Part shown: positions 1-6,606 of the stretch, piece after piece | Layout: every line of letters starts with the position of its first letter | Position numbering within the stretch: the first letter of the stretch is position 1 | NCBI GenBank assembly: GCA_900754715.1 | Contig: CAAEDX010000131.1 | Coordinates: 1-21,199, forward strand | Origin: Erysipelotrichaceae bacterium | Lineage (GTDB): Bacteria; Bacillota_I; Bacilli_A; Erysipelotrichales; Erysipelotrichaceae | Length of the DNA stretch: 21,199 bases | Reading direction: 5' to 3' | Notes under the pieces: generated by a model | The model's input: only the letters and a program-made list of their open reading frames with translations | Databases searched by the model: none | Told to the model about the DNA's origin: nothing | Made by a program: the position numbers and the translations under genes

Positions 1-455
1 AGTCAGTCACCTTTGCGGCTTTTGCGGAGAATTAAGCATAGATCCTGTGGTTCTTTTTAAAACACAGGTCATCCATATCGTTTTTGGTATCGATTTCATG
101 CGAAAGATATATCAGGATATTACAATCGATCTTGCTTATCACAGGTTCCTTGGTATGACATCAAGGATTCTTCCATGACGAAGAGATCTTTGACCAGGCC
201 GTATCCTATCGATTCATATGCTGCATGAGCGTATTCGGAAACAGCATGCATCAGAAATGTCAATAAAAGAGGTATGAAAAAGAGCTGCCGGAAGAAATCA
301 ATGAAGACAGGGAGAAGCCATATGAAACGTTAGGCCACATGGAATACAGTGATGAAGAAAGCAGCTGTTTTCAATATAGGGAAGAGAACGATGCTTTGCG
401 TATAAAAATAAACATTTTGTGACTGCATTTGTTTGTCCTGAGTGTGTCTTCGGCA
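1..455 (+). pseudogene. Degenerate IS1182-family transposase remnant, 5' end outside window
   Basis: No intact reading frame exists here, but pieces of a transposase can be read in successive frames. Frame 2 from base 2 gives SIDPVVLFK and then DLAYHRFLG, ending at a stop at 176-178; a one-base shift continues as YDIKDSS. The third frame gives EEIFDQ at about 183-200 and then FGNSMHQK at about 235-258, followed by ELPEEINEDREK (about 284-318) and, after another shift, CFAYKNKHFVTAF (about 395-435). In order and spacing these match the IS1182 transposase blocks for the N-terminal DUF772 region, the catalytic DSTH segment and the linker after it. The catalytic Asp appears as Asn (GNSMH). At least three frameshifts and several stops make it non-functional. 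The element begins left of the window and its terminal repeat is not visible. Assignment is from remembered family motifs. Confidence 0.7.
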
Positions 456-462
456 AAGAAAA

Positions 463-485
463 CCCCCTGCTTTTAAAACAGGGGG
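463..485 (-). terminator. Rho-independent terminator of the DUF218 gene
   Basis: On the minus strand CCCCCTG, a 9-nt loop and CAGGGGG form a 7-bp GC-rich stem followed by TTTTCTTT. It lies 46 nt past the stop codon of the gene at 532-1773. Confidence 0.8.
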
Positions 486-531
486 AACGACAGTTTGATG
501 CACAGCGAGCCGCGCTTTTTTTATGGATGTC

Positions 532-1773
532 TTAACGCGTGGCCAAGGCTCTGCGTCTTAAGATGAACGATCCTGCTAAGGCAGTCATGGCGATGGCGAA
601 ATAGGGCAATGAAGCATGACTGGCTGCGGTAGAAACATTTTCCGCATCGATCGGATGTTTGGTATCCGGTGTCGATGTATCTGGTTTTTCAGGTTCCTGC
701 GCCGCTGTGCCCTTGATCAGCAGCTGACCGCTCTTTTCGATCCCGTTTTCCTGATATACTGCCTGAACGCTTTGATCCTGATCAGAATTTGGATCATAAC
801 CGCTGATCGTGGCCAAAGCAGTCACATCCTGCACATAACCGCTGTCATATACTGCTTCTACTTTGATCGATCGGTCTTCATTCAGCGTAACATTCAGAGA
901 GGTCAGCTGAGAAAGCTTGGGATCTTCATATGTTCCGTTTCGGTATTGCTCGAGCATTTGTGCTGCCAGGTCATTTAAACCAGCGATCTGGCAAAGCTGA
1001 TAGCCTTCGATAAAATATGATCCGATTCCTGGAGCCGCGTCATAAGCAGCATTATTGTCCACGCTTAATCGTTTATCGCCAGTCTCATAGGAAGACAATA
1101 ACAATTCTGCGTTCATCAACAGGCTGCCCCAGGCGATGTGATAATCGCTGGAGATCAGGCACAGCGAATCAACTTGCGGATAGCGTTCTTTGAGGATCGC
1201 ATACGTGAACTGTGCGTTCTCAGAAGTCGAATGCGCCTGATTCTCCACGATGAGACGGCTGGGATCAAGACCGCGTTCGATCAGCCATGCGGCCATGGAA
1301 TCTGCTTCAGTAGCGTCAGGATTATATTTTGCGGTACCGCCGCCAGTGACCGCGACAAGCGCGTTCGGGTATTTGTTGGCGCTGTCCAGCGCAACCTGCA
1401 GCCTGCCGATCAGTTCGTCTTGCATCGTGCCATCTGGATTCAGCTGAAATCCGAGCACCACGAAGCACAGCGTATCATCTTGGGGAAGGCCGTCAGGCGC
1501 TATCCCGAGATTGATGGGCATTTCGGTCTTGGCATAGGTCCAGTAGTCCATGATCTGTTTCCAGTTTTCTGCCATGCCGGGGTCAGCCGCTTTCATTTCG
1601 TCCAGGATGCGGTTCATATCTGTATTTGCTTTTTCCTGATAGCCGATATAGTATCGGATCAGGTCGCCGATCAGTGACTGGGTGTTATCTTGCGCATGGA
1701 TGGCGTTCATCCCGCTGAACAGCATCATCATGGATGCGAGCAGTGCGCAAAGCATCTTTTTGCATCGTTTCAT
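532..1773 (-). CDS. Secreted DUF218 (YdcF/SanA-like) protein with C-terminal Ig-like region and membrane anchor
   Basis: The 413-aa product starts with a clear signal peptide (Lys/Arg at 2-6, hydrophobic core to about 24, likely cleavage after AIHA). Residues about 100-240 carry the DUF218 pattern: CFVVLGFQL, AVTGGG, then DGLDPSRL-like text (ERGLDPSRLIVENQAHSTSEN) and LISSDYHI, as in the ElyC/SanA/YdcF group, which is linked to envelope and peptidoglycan precursor metabolism but lacks a firmly known reaction. Residues about 288-358 look like a bacterial Ig-like (Big) domain. The C terminus is a short Ser/Thr/Pro linker, one hydrophobic segment and RRR, the shape of a sortase substrate, but LPYFA stands where LPxTG would be, so it is probably a plain membrane anchor. 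The start is fixed by AAGGAG 9 nt upstream. It has its own promoter and terminator, so it is monocistronic. The substrate is unknown. Confidence 0.85.
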   Translation of the reverse strand: MKRCKKMLCALLASMMMLFSGMNAIHAQDNTQSLIGDLIRYYIGYQEKANTDMNRILDEMKAADPGMAENWKQIMDYWTYAKTEMPINLGIAPDGLPQDDTLCFVVLGFQLNPDGTMQDELIGRLQVALDSANKYPNALVAVTGGGTAKYNPDATEADSMAAWLIERGLDPSRLIVENQAHSTSENAQFTYAILKERYPQVDSLCLISSDYHIAWGSLLMNAELLLSSYETGDKRLSVDNNAAYDAAPGIGSYFIEGYQLCQIAGLNDLAAQMLEQYRNGTYEDPKLSQLTSLNVTLNEDRSIKVEAVYDSGYVQDVTALATISGYDPNSDQDQSVQAVYQENGIEKSGQLLIKGTAAQEPEKPDTSTPDTKHPIDAENVSTAASHASLPYFAIAMTALAGSFILRRRALATR

Positions 1774-1844
1774 TGACTTTTTCTCCTTGTTTTCTCATCT
1801 GTAAATAGTAAACTATGATTTGCATGCAATTGATATCTGTGACC

Positions 1845-1873
1845 AATATAGCATCGCAAGAAAGCCCTTTCAA
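1845..1873 (-). promoter_or_regulatory. Promoter of the DUF218 gene
   Basis: On the minus strand TTGAAA (1868-1873), a 17-nt spacer and TATATT (1845-1850) match a sigma-A promoter. Transcription would start near 1838, giving a leader of about 65 nt. Confidence 0.75.
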
Positions 1874-1877
1874 TACA

Positions 1878-1916
1878 GTTTAAAAAACGTTTAAGAAATA
1901 GTGAGAAAATGTTTAA
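1878..1916 (-). promoter_or_regulatory. TTAAAC direct repeats upstream of the DUF218 promoter, possible OmpR-family regulator site
   Basis: The minus strand has TTAAAC at 1878-1883, 1889-1894 and 1911-1916, that is at intervals of 11 and 22 bp, ending 4 bp before the -35 box. Tandem hexamers with an 11-bp period just upstream of -35 are the usual layout for PhoP/PhoB/WalR-type regulators. The regulator is not identified, and the DNA is AT-rich, so chance is possible. The third copy overlaps the stop codon of the methyltransferase-like gene. Confidence 0.35.
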
Positions 1917-2569
1917 AGACCGGACGCCTTTCTGCCTTTTGCGCTCATGTAAGAGCCGATCAATACCGGTGTGAGATATCCAGGAATCAGCTCAGGATAG
2001 ATGAGCACCGTATGTTTGGGGTCGATCTCCTGCATGTGAGCGATCCATTCTTCCGTGGATGATGGCATATGGCCGCTGATGAACCTGTGCGGGCCGGCAC
2101 AGAGACTGATGAGGAAAGGCACATGTTTGGCTGCGCAAGAACAGATGATATGCTCTGTCGCTTCACATGGTTCCTGCGCGATGATGGCATCATAAGCAGA
2201 AATGGCTTCCTGATGGTCTTGAAAACAGGCGCGCATGCCATGGATCCCTTCTGTCTTTACGGACAGCTGCGGATCGATCGCGCTCATCTGATAACCTTTT
2301 GCGGCAAGAAGCATAGCCGCCCTTGCCCGGCGCCCGCAGCCGACTTCCAGCAGATGAGGATAGCTGCGCAAAGGGAAGATCTGCGCAGCGTATTCCGCAA
2401 AACGCGCTTGCCGGGAGGGCAGCCCGCTGCGCCAGAGCGTAAAGTCCACCAGTTCATCGCTGGCCGTTTCCGCATCCGGATGCGCCAGGTCATGCTTCAG
2501 CTGGACAAGCTGATCAGCGGTGAGATCAAAGGGATTTTCTCTTGCGAATGAGGCAAATGTCTTCTGCAT
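1913..2569 (-). CDS. Putative class I SAM-dependent methyltransferase-like protein
   Basis: The product is 218 aa from the preferred start. Around residues 74-100 it has a motif I of the Rossmann methyltransferase type, HLLEVGCGRR followed by AAKGYQMSAIDP, where the Asp should contact the SAM ribose. A second strand, YDAIIAQEP, follows at the position of motif IV. The general plan (EVGCGRR, a short central part, then YDAII and a strand ending in a Gly-rich loop) recalls UPF0146-type proteins, but the substrate cannot be named. Two in-frame ATGs exist: the one at 2575 lies only 2 nt from GGAG (2578-2581), while the one at 2569 has the normal 8-nt spacing, so I chose 2569. The gene follows tRNA-Val directly, and its ribosome binding site begins right at the end of the tRNA terminator, so it may depend on read-through. 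No terminator is evident downstream. Confidence 0.75.
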   Translation of the reverse strand: MQKTFASFARENPFDLTADQLVQLKHDLAHPDAETASDELVDFTLWRSGLPSRQARFAEYAAQIFPLRSYPHLLEVGCGRRARAAMLLAAKGYQMSAIDPQLSVKTEGIHGMRACFQDHQEAISAYDAIIAQEPCEATEHIICSCAAKHVPFLISLCAGPHRFISGHMPSSTEEWIAHMQEIDPKHTVLIYPELIPGYLTPVLIGSYMSAKGRKASGL

Positions 2570-2584
2570 ATCCATGTCTCCTTT

Positions 2585-2613
2585 AAAAAAACGCCGGATC
2601 AGAAATCCAGCGT
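2585..2613 (-). terminator. Terminator of tRNA-Val, abutting the next gene's ribosome binding site
   Basis: On the minus strand ACGCTGGAT, loop TTCTG and ATCCGGCGT (2591-2613) form a 9-bp stem with one U-G pair, followed by six or more T. The T-run merges into AAAGGAG, the ribosome binding site of the gene at 1913-2569. The stem has T-runs on both sides, but the U-G pair only forms in minus-strand RNA. Confidence 0.7.
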
Positions 2614-2624
2614 TTTTTGTCTAA

Positions 2625-2700
2625 TGGTGGAGGCTAGGGGACTCGAACCCATGACCCCTTCCACGTCAAGGAAGTGCTCTCCCAACTGAGCTAAGTCTCC
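2625..2700 (-). tRNA. tRNA-Val (anticodon GAC)
   Basis: The 76-nt minus-strand sequence folds as a cloverleaf: acceptor GGAGACT/AGCCTCC, D stem GCTC/GAGC, anticodon stem CTTCC/GGAAG around loop TTGACGT (anticodon GAC, reading GUC/GUU Val codons), a 5-nt variable region and T loop TTCGAGT. Discriminator A and an encoded CCA (2625-2627) end it. Two stem positions do not pair: A5 with C68 in the acceptor and U50 with C64 in the T stem. A promoter and a terminator flank it, so it is probably transcribed. The pairing defects leave some doubt about full function. Confidence 0.88.
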
Positions 2701-2710
2701 ATGTATCTTG

Positions 2711-2738
2711 ATTTTACCAGATTTTGCGTGTTTTGCAA
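2711..2738 (-). promoter_or_regulatory. Promoter of tRNA-Val
   Basis: On the minus strand TTGCAA (2733-2738), a 16-nt spacer and TAAAAT (2711-2716) lie 10 bp before the mature tRNA 5' end, leaving only a very short leader. Confidence 0.65.
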
Positions 2739-2758
2739 GCCCTTTGTGTATTTCTTGC

Positions 2759-2789
2759 AAAAAAAAGATCCCCACTATGCGTGAGGATC
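2759..2789 (-). terminator. Rho-independent terminator of pfp
   Basis: On the minus strand GATCCTCAC, loop GCATA and GTGGGGATC form a 9-bp stem with one U-G pair (2767-2789), followed by eight T. It lies 7 nt past the pfp stop codon. Confidence 0.85.
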
Positions 2790-2796
2790 GAGATGA

Positions 2797-4455
2797 TCAT
2801 TCCTGTTCGAGCGCCAGCGTCTTCGTGGTGGCGTCGCATACTTCGGTCGGTCCGTAGTACTGGATCGCACCCGGATAAACGAAGCAGGTTTCAGCGGCCC
2901 ATTCTTCGCGATGTGCTTCGAAGTATTTGAACGGCTTGCCATCCAGCTCGACGAGTGCCTTGCGGATGACCGGCTTGTCTTCGCCGTGACGTCTTTCGAT
3001 GTTCATCATCTTGGTGATCGGCATGCCTCCGGCAACCCATTCAGCGGCCGGCTTAGACAGATTGGAGATCTTGGAGAGATATCCATTGTAGCCATACTGG
3101 ATAAGCATGAATGCGTTGTAGCCCAGGGAGTAGCAGTAGTCAGAATCGAAGTTGGACGGGAACGCGCATCTTCCTTCATAACCGAGGAAATGATGGAGCG
3201 CGTTGAACTTTCCGTTGTACGTTCCGGCTTTTCTTCTTTCTTCCAGTTTATCCTTGACCAGGGCGGAGAACAGCTTCTCAGACTCGATCAGTGATACCTG
3301 CACGTTGCCATGCGGGTCTCTTTCGAGGAACAGCTGCTGCTGGATGCTTTCCGGCAGGATCGCAAAGACATCCATGGACTCTTTGGTCAGGCCATTCTTG
3401 ATGAATTCATATTTTTCGGCCCAGCCCGGCAGCGCGTTGAAGGCATCGGCCTTGCTGCCGGCAAGCAGCTCGTTGATCTCAGAGATCAGTACAGAGAATT
3501 CCGGCACAAATTCCACCACGCCTTCCGGGATGATGGCCACGCCGAAGTTCATGCCTTTGGCAGCGCGCTTTTCTACAGAATCCGCGATATAGTCCGCGAT
3601 CTGGGAGAGCGACATCTTCTTGGCAGCGACTTCTTCAGAAATCAGGCAGATGTTCGGCTGTGTCTGCAGCGCGCACTCCAGCGCGACATGAGAAGCAGAG
3701 CGTCCCATGACCTTGATGAAATGCCAGTATTTCTTGGCAGAGTTCGCGTCTCTTTCAATGTTGCCGATGATCTCGCTGTATGTCTTGGTCGCGGTATCGA
3801 AACCGAAGGAGCATTCGATATCTTCGTTCTTCAGGTCGCCGTCGATGGTCTTCGGGCATCCGATGACCTGCACGCCGGTCTCATGCGCGGCAAAGTACTC
3901 GGCGAGCACAGCGGCGTTAGTGTTGGAATCATCGCCGCCGATGATGACGATGGCGGTGATGCCGTGTTTCTTGCAGACTTCAGCGGCAATGGCAAACTGC
4001 TCGTTTGTCTCCAGCTTCGTTCTTCCGGAACCGATGATGTCAAATCCGCCGGTGTTGCGGTATTCATTGATGTATTCATCGTCAAAGATGAGATAATCGT
4101 CTTCGATCAGACCGATCGGGCCGTTTTTGAAACCATAGAGTACGTTTTCCTTGTTGGTAGCCTTCAGGGCATCGTACAGACCGCAAATGACATTGTGTCC
4201 GCCAGGTGCCTGACCGCCTGAAAGGATCACGCCCACGACCTGTTTCTTTGCTTCAGAAGTATTCTGACCTTTTGCGAAGGTGATCTCCTTCTTGCCATAG
4301 GTGTTGGGGAAAAGCGCCTTGATCTTTTCCTGGTCAGCCACGCTCTGCGTTGCTTCTCCTTCGTTGACACAGATGTCGGAAATGCCGTGTCTCAGCATGC
4401 CCGGCAGCTTCGGAGAATACGCATATCTGGCTTTCTGCAGTGATGAAATTTTCAT
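2797..4455 (-). CDS. pfp: Pyrophosphate--fructose 6-phosphate 1-phosphotransferase (PFP)
   Basis: The enzyme interconverts fructose 6-phosphate and fructose 1,6-bisphosphate using PPi instead of ATP, in the cytosol, and can serve glycolysis and gluconeogenesis. The 552-aa product has the long-type PFP length. Visible motifs are GGQAPGG (80-86, phosphate loop), GGDDS (173-177), PKTIDGDLK (201-209, catalytic Asp in TIDGD) and MGRSASH (250-256). The Asp in GGDD and the Lys after TIDGDL are the established marks of PPi rather than ATP use. An upstream in-frame ATG at 4494 would add 13 residues, but AGGAGG sits 6 nt before the ATG at 4455, which gives MKISSLQ and is much the better start. The gene is monocistronic, with its own promoter and terminator. 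Confidence 0.96.
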   Translation of the reverse strand: MKISSLQKARYAYSPKLPGMLRHGISDICVNEGEATQSVADQEKIKALFPNTYGKKEITFAKGQNTSEAKKQVVGVILSGGQAPGGHNVICGLYDALKATNKENVLYGFKNGPIGLIEDDYLIFDDEYINEYRNTGGFDIIGSGRTKLETNEQFAIAAEVCKKHGITAIVIIGGDDSNTNAAVLAEYFAAHETGVQVIGCPKTIDGDLKNEDIECSFGFDTATKTYSEIIGNIERDANSAKKYWHFIKVMGRSASHVALECALQTQPNICLISEEVAAKKMSLSQIADYIADSVEKRAAKGMNFGVAIIPEGVVEFVPEFSVLISEINELLAGSKADAFNALPGWAEKYEFIKNGLTKESMDVFAILPESIQQQLFLERDPHGNVQVSLIESEKLFSALVKDKLEERRKAGTYNGKFNALHHFLGYEGRCAFPSNFDSDYCYSLGYNAFMLIQYGYNGYLSKISNLSKPAAEWVAGGMPITKMMNIERRHGEDKPVIRKALVELDGKPFKYFEAHREEWAAETCFVYPGAIQYYGPTEVCDATTKTLALEQE

Positions 4456-4473
4456 AAATGACCTCCTCTTTGC

Positions 4474-4494
4474 ATATACATCCCGTATATACAT
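4474..4494 (-). repeat. Pair of 8-bp direct repeats in the pfp leader
   Basis: ATATACAT occurs at 4474-4481 and 4487-4494 (plus-strand reading), a 13-bp period, between the inferred transcription start and the ribosome binding site. It could be an operator or chance; no regulator is suggested. Confidence 0.3.
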
Positions 4495-4502
4495 ACGACT
4501 AA

Positions 4503-4531
4503 ATTTTATGCTATTTCAGAACAAAAGTAAA
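4503..4531 (-). promoter_or_regulatory. Promoter of pfp
   Basis: On the minus strand TTTACT (4526-4531), a 17-nt spacer and TAAAAT (4503-4508). Transcription would start near 4496, giving a leader of about 40 nt. Confidence 0.65.
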
Positions 4532-4660
4532 CTGCCGGAAAGCGGTTATTCGGGAAAAATCCGGTAATTTCGCCGGCATGGCCATCCTGTATGATCACAG
4601 AGATGGGAAATGGAGCGCTTTTCGGATCTGCGCGCTGACACATGCGCGAACCGCGCAAAA

Positions 4661-4674
4661 TAGGCAAATGCCTA
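4661..4674. promoter_or_regulatory. TAGGCA-AA-TGCCTA palindrome upstream of the hydrogenase promoter
   Basis: A perfect inverted repeat with 6-bp arms and a 2-bp centre ends 28 bp before the -35 box of the hydrogenase operon. It is placed like an activator or repressor site. The 279-bp divergent region between pfp and the hydrogenase genes otherwise holds only the two promoters. Confidence 0.35.
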
Positions 4675-4702
4675 AAAACGTGTAAAATTTGTCTTTATGA
4701 GG

Positions 4703-4731
4703 TTGGAAAAGAAGCAGATTTCCGATATATT
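4703..4731 (+). promoter_or_regulatory. Promoter of the hydrogenase operon
   Basis: TTGGAA (4703-4708), a 17-nt spacer and TATATT (4726-4731). The start would be near 4738, with the ribosome binding site GGGAGGA at 4762-4768. Confidence 0.72.
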
Positions 4732-4773
4732 GAGAGTGTATGAAACCGTTAACATTTTTATGGGAGGAATGCT

Positions 4774-6606
4774 ATGAGCAGATTAACGATCATGACTGCC
4801 ACACAGTCTCAGCGGGTCATCGAGGAGCTGTACAAAGATCTGGAGCGAAGGATCATTGCCAGCCCGCCGGGACTGTGCCCGGTCGATATGGCAAGTGCTT
4901 TTCTTAAGCTGTGCCACGCGCAGACTTGCGGAAAATGCGTGCCCTGCCGCGTAGGGCTCGCGCAGCTGCAGCTGCTGCTGGAAGACGTGCTGGAAGGAAG
5001 AGCCAGCCTGGATACCATCGATCTGATCGAGAAGACCGCGCAGAACATCTCATGGAGCGCCGACTGCGCTATCGGCTATGAAGCTGCCGAAATGGTGCTG
5101 AAGGGCGTGCGCGGCTTTCGTGATGATTATGAAGAGCATATCTTGCATGGACGCTGCACAGCCAGCCTGAATCAGCCGGTGCCCTGTGTGTCCATGTGTC
5201 CTGCCGGCGTGGATATCCCTGGCTATATCGCTTTGGTCAAGGAAGGCAGGAACGCTGATGCGGTGCGCCTGATCCGCAAAGACAATCCGTTTCCGACGGT
5301 ATGCGCCTATATCTGTGAACACCCTTGTGAAGCGCGCTGCCGTCGCAGCATGCTGGATGATCCGGTCAACGTCCGCGGCATCAAGCGCTATGCGGTCGAT
5401 CATGCCGGCTTTGTGCCCGCCGGCCGCTGCGCGCCGCCCACCGGCAAGCGCGTGGCCATCGTAGGCGGAGGTCCAGGCGGTCTGAGCGCCGCCTATTATC
5501 TGCAGCTGATGGGGCATCAGAGCGTCATTTATGAAAAACGCCGGCAGCTGGGCGGGATGCTGCGCTATGGGATCCCCAATTACCGCCTGCCGCGCAAACG
5601 GCTGGATGAAGAGATCGACGTCATCTTGTCCACCGGCGTGGAGGTGCATTTGAATACAGATATCGGCAAAGACATCACGCTGGCTCAGCTGGATCAGGAT
5701 TTTGATGCGGTCTATCTTGCCATCGGCGCACAGACCGACAAGAAAGTGGGCATTCCTGGGGAGGAAGGCGAAAACGTCATCTCCGCCGTCACGATGCTCA
5801 GACAGATCGGCGATGAGATCATGCCGGATTTCGCGGGCAAGCGCGTGCTCGTCATCGGCGGCGGCAATGTGGCAATGGATGTCGCGCGAAGCAGTCTGCG
5901 CCTCGGCGCCAGCTACGTCGGCATCGCCTATCGCCGCCGGGCCGAGGATATGACCGCTCTGCCGGAAGAAGTGGAAGGCGCTCTTGCAGAGGGGTGCGAG
6001 CTGCTGCAGCTGCAAGCACCCAAGCGCATCGAGCTTGACGATCATGGCCGTGTGGCCGCGCTCTGGGTGCAGCCGCAGATCATCTCCGCATATCGCGGCG
6101 GACGCCCGGCGCCCAAAAAGGCCGATGAGCCTGAACGGCGCATTCCTTGTGATATCGTCGTGGTCGCCATCGGACAGGGCATCGAATCTCAGCATTTTGC
6201 GGAAGAAGGCGTGCCGATCCGCCATGGCGCGATCGATGCGATGGATCATTCAGGCGTAGAGAACATGGCAGGCATCTTCGCCGGCGGCGACTGCGTCACG
6301 GGACCAGCCACGGTCATCCGCGCCATCGCGGCAGGCAAAGTCGCGGCCGCGAACATCGATGACTACCTCGGCTGCCACCATGTCATCGGCTGCGATGTGA
6401 AGATCCCGCCGGCGAACTATGCGGATCGTCCAAAATGCGGACGCATCCAGCTCAAGGAGCGGGCGACGAGCGAACGCGGCAAAGACTTCGAGCCGATCGA
6501 ATTCGGCATGAGCGAAGAAGAGGCTCAGCAGGAATGCGGCAGATGCCTGCGCTGCGACCACTTCGGCTTCGGCGTATTCAAGGGAGGAAGGACGACAAAA
6601 TGGTAA
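4774..6606 (+). CDS. Hydrogenase-associated flavoprotein: NuoF-type iron-sulfur tail fused to a GltD-like NAD(P)H oxidoreductase
   Basis: This 610-aa cytosolic protein should pass electrons between NAD(P)H and the hydrogenase encoded next. Residues about 42-125 match the C-terminal [4Fe-4S] part of NuoF/HydB, with CGKCVPC (C52, C55, C58) and C98 as ligands; the NADH- and FMN-binding body of NuoF is missing. From about 130 it is a glutamate-synthase small-subunit (GltD) type protein: cysteine pairs at 138/142 and 177-189, FAD loop GGGPGG (231-236), second nucleotide loop GGGNVA (362-367) with the RRR patch at 387-389 that often goes with NADPH, and GIFAGGDC near 500-507. CGRCLRC (588-594) near the end could hold part of a further cluster. 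The stop overlaps the hydrogenase start by 7 bp, so the two are translationally coupled. There is no GltB, so it is not glutamate synthase. NADH versus NADPH use is not settled. Confidence 0.88.
   Translation: MSRLTIMTATQSQRVIEELYKDLERRIIASPPGLCPVDMASAFLKLCHAQTCGKCVPCRVGLAQLQLLLEDVLEGRASLDTIDLIEKTAQNISWSADCAIGYEAAEMVLKGVRGFRDDYEEHILHGRCTASLNQPVPCVSMCPAGVDIPGYIALVKEGRNADAVRLIRKDNPFPTVCAYICEHPCEARCRRSMLDDPVNVRGIKRYAVDHAGFVPAGRCAPPTGKRVAIVGGGPGGLSAAYYLQLMGHQSVIYEKRRQLGGMLRYGIPNYRLPRKRLDEEIDVILSTGVEVHLNTDIGKDITLAQLDQDFDAVYLAIGAQTDKKVGIPGEEGENVISAVTMLRQIGDEIMPDFAGKRVLVIGGGNVAMDVARSSLRLGASYVGIAYRRRAEDMTALPEEVEGALAEGCELLQLQAPKRIELDDHGRVAALWVQPQIISAYRGGRPAPKKADEPERRIPCDIVVVAIGQGIESQHFAEEGVPIRHGAIDAMDHSGVENMAGIFAGGDCVTGPATVIRAIAAGKVAAANIDDYLGCHHVIGCDVKIPPANYADRPKCGRIQLKERATSERGKDFEPIEFGMSEEEAQQECGRCLRCDHFGFGVFKGGRTTKW

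Noticed and set aside
3310..4221. 303-codon plus-strand frame opposite pfp
   Set aside because: Antisense shadow of pfp without motif, start signal or promoter.
4748..4753. GTTAAC after the hydrogenase promoter as a Rex operator
   Set aside because: Only a 6-bp palindrome; the flanks lack the TTGTGA/TCACAA or TTGTTAA-N-TTAACAA arms expected for Rex.
5050..6249. Long minus-strand open frame (399 codons) opposite the hydrogenase flavoprotein
   Set aside because: It mirrors a clearly conserved gene, has no ribosome binding site or recognisable motif, and has a His/Ala/Asp-rich composition typical of the antisense of GC-rich codons.
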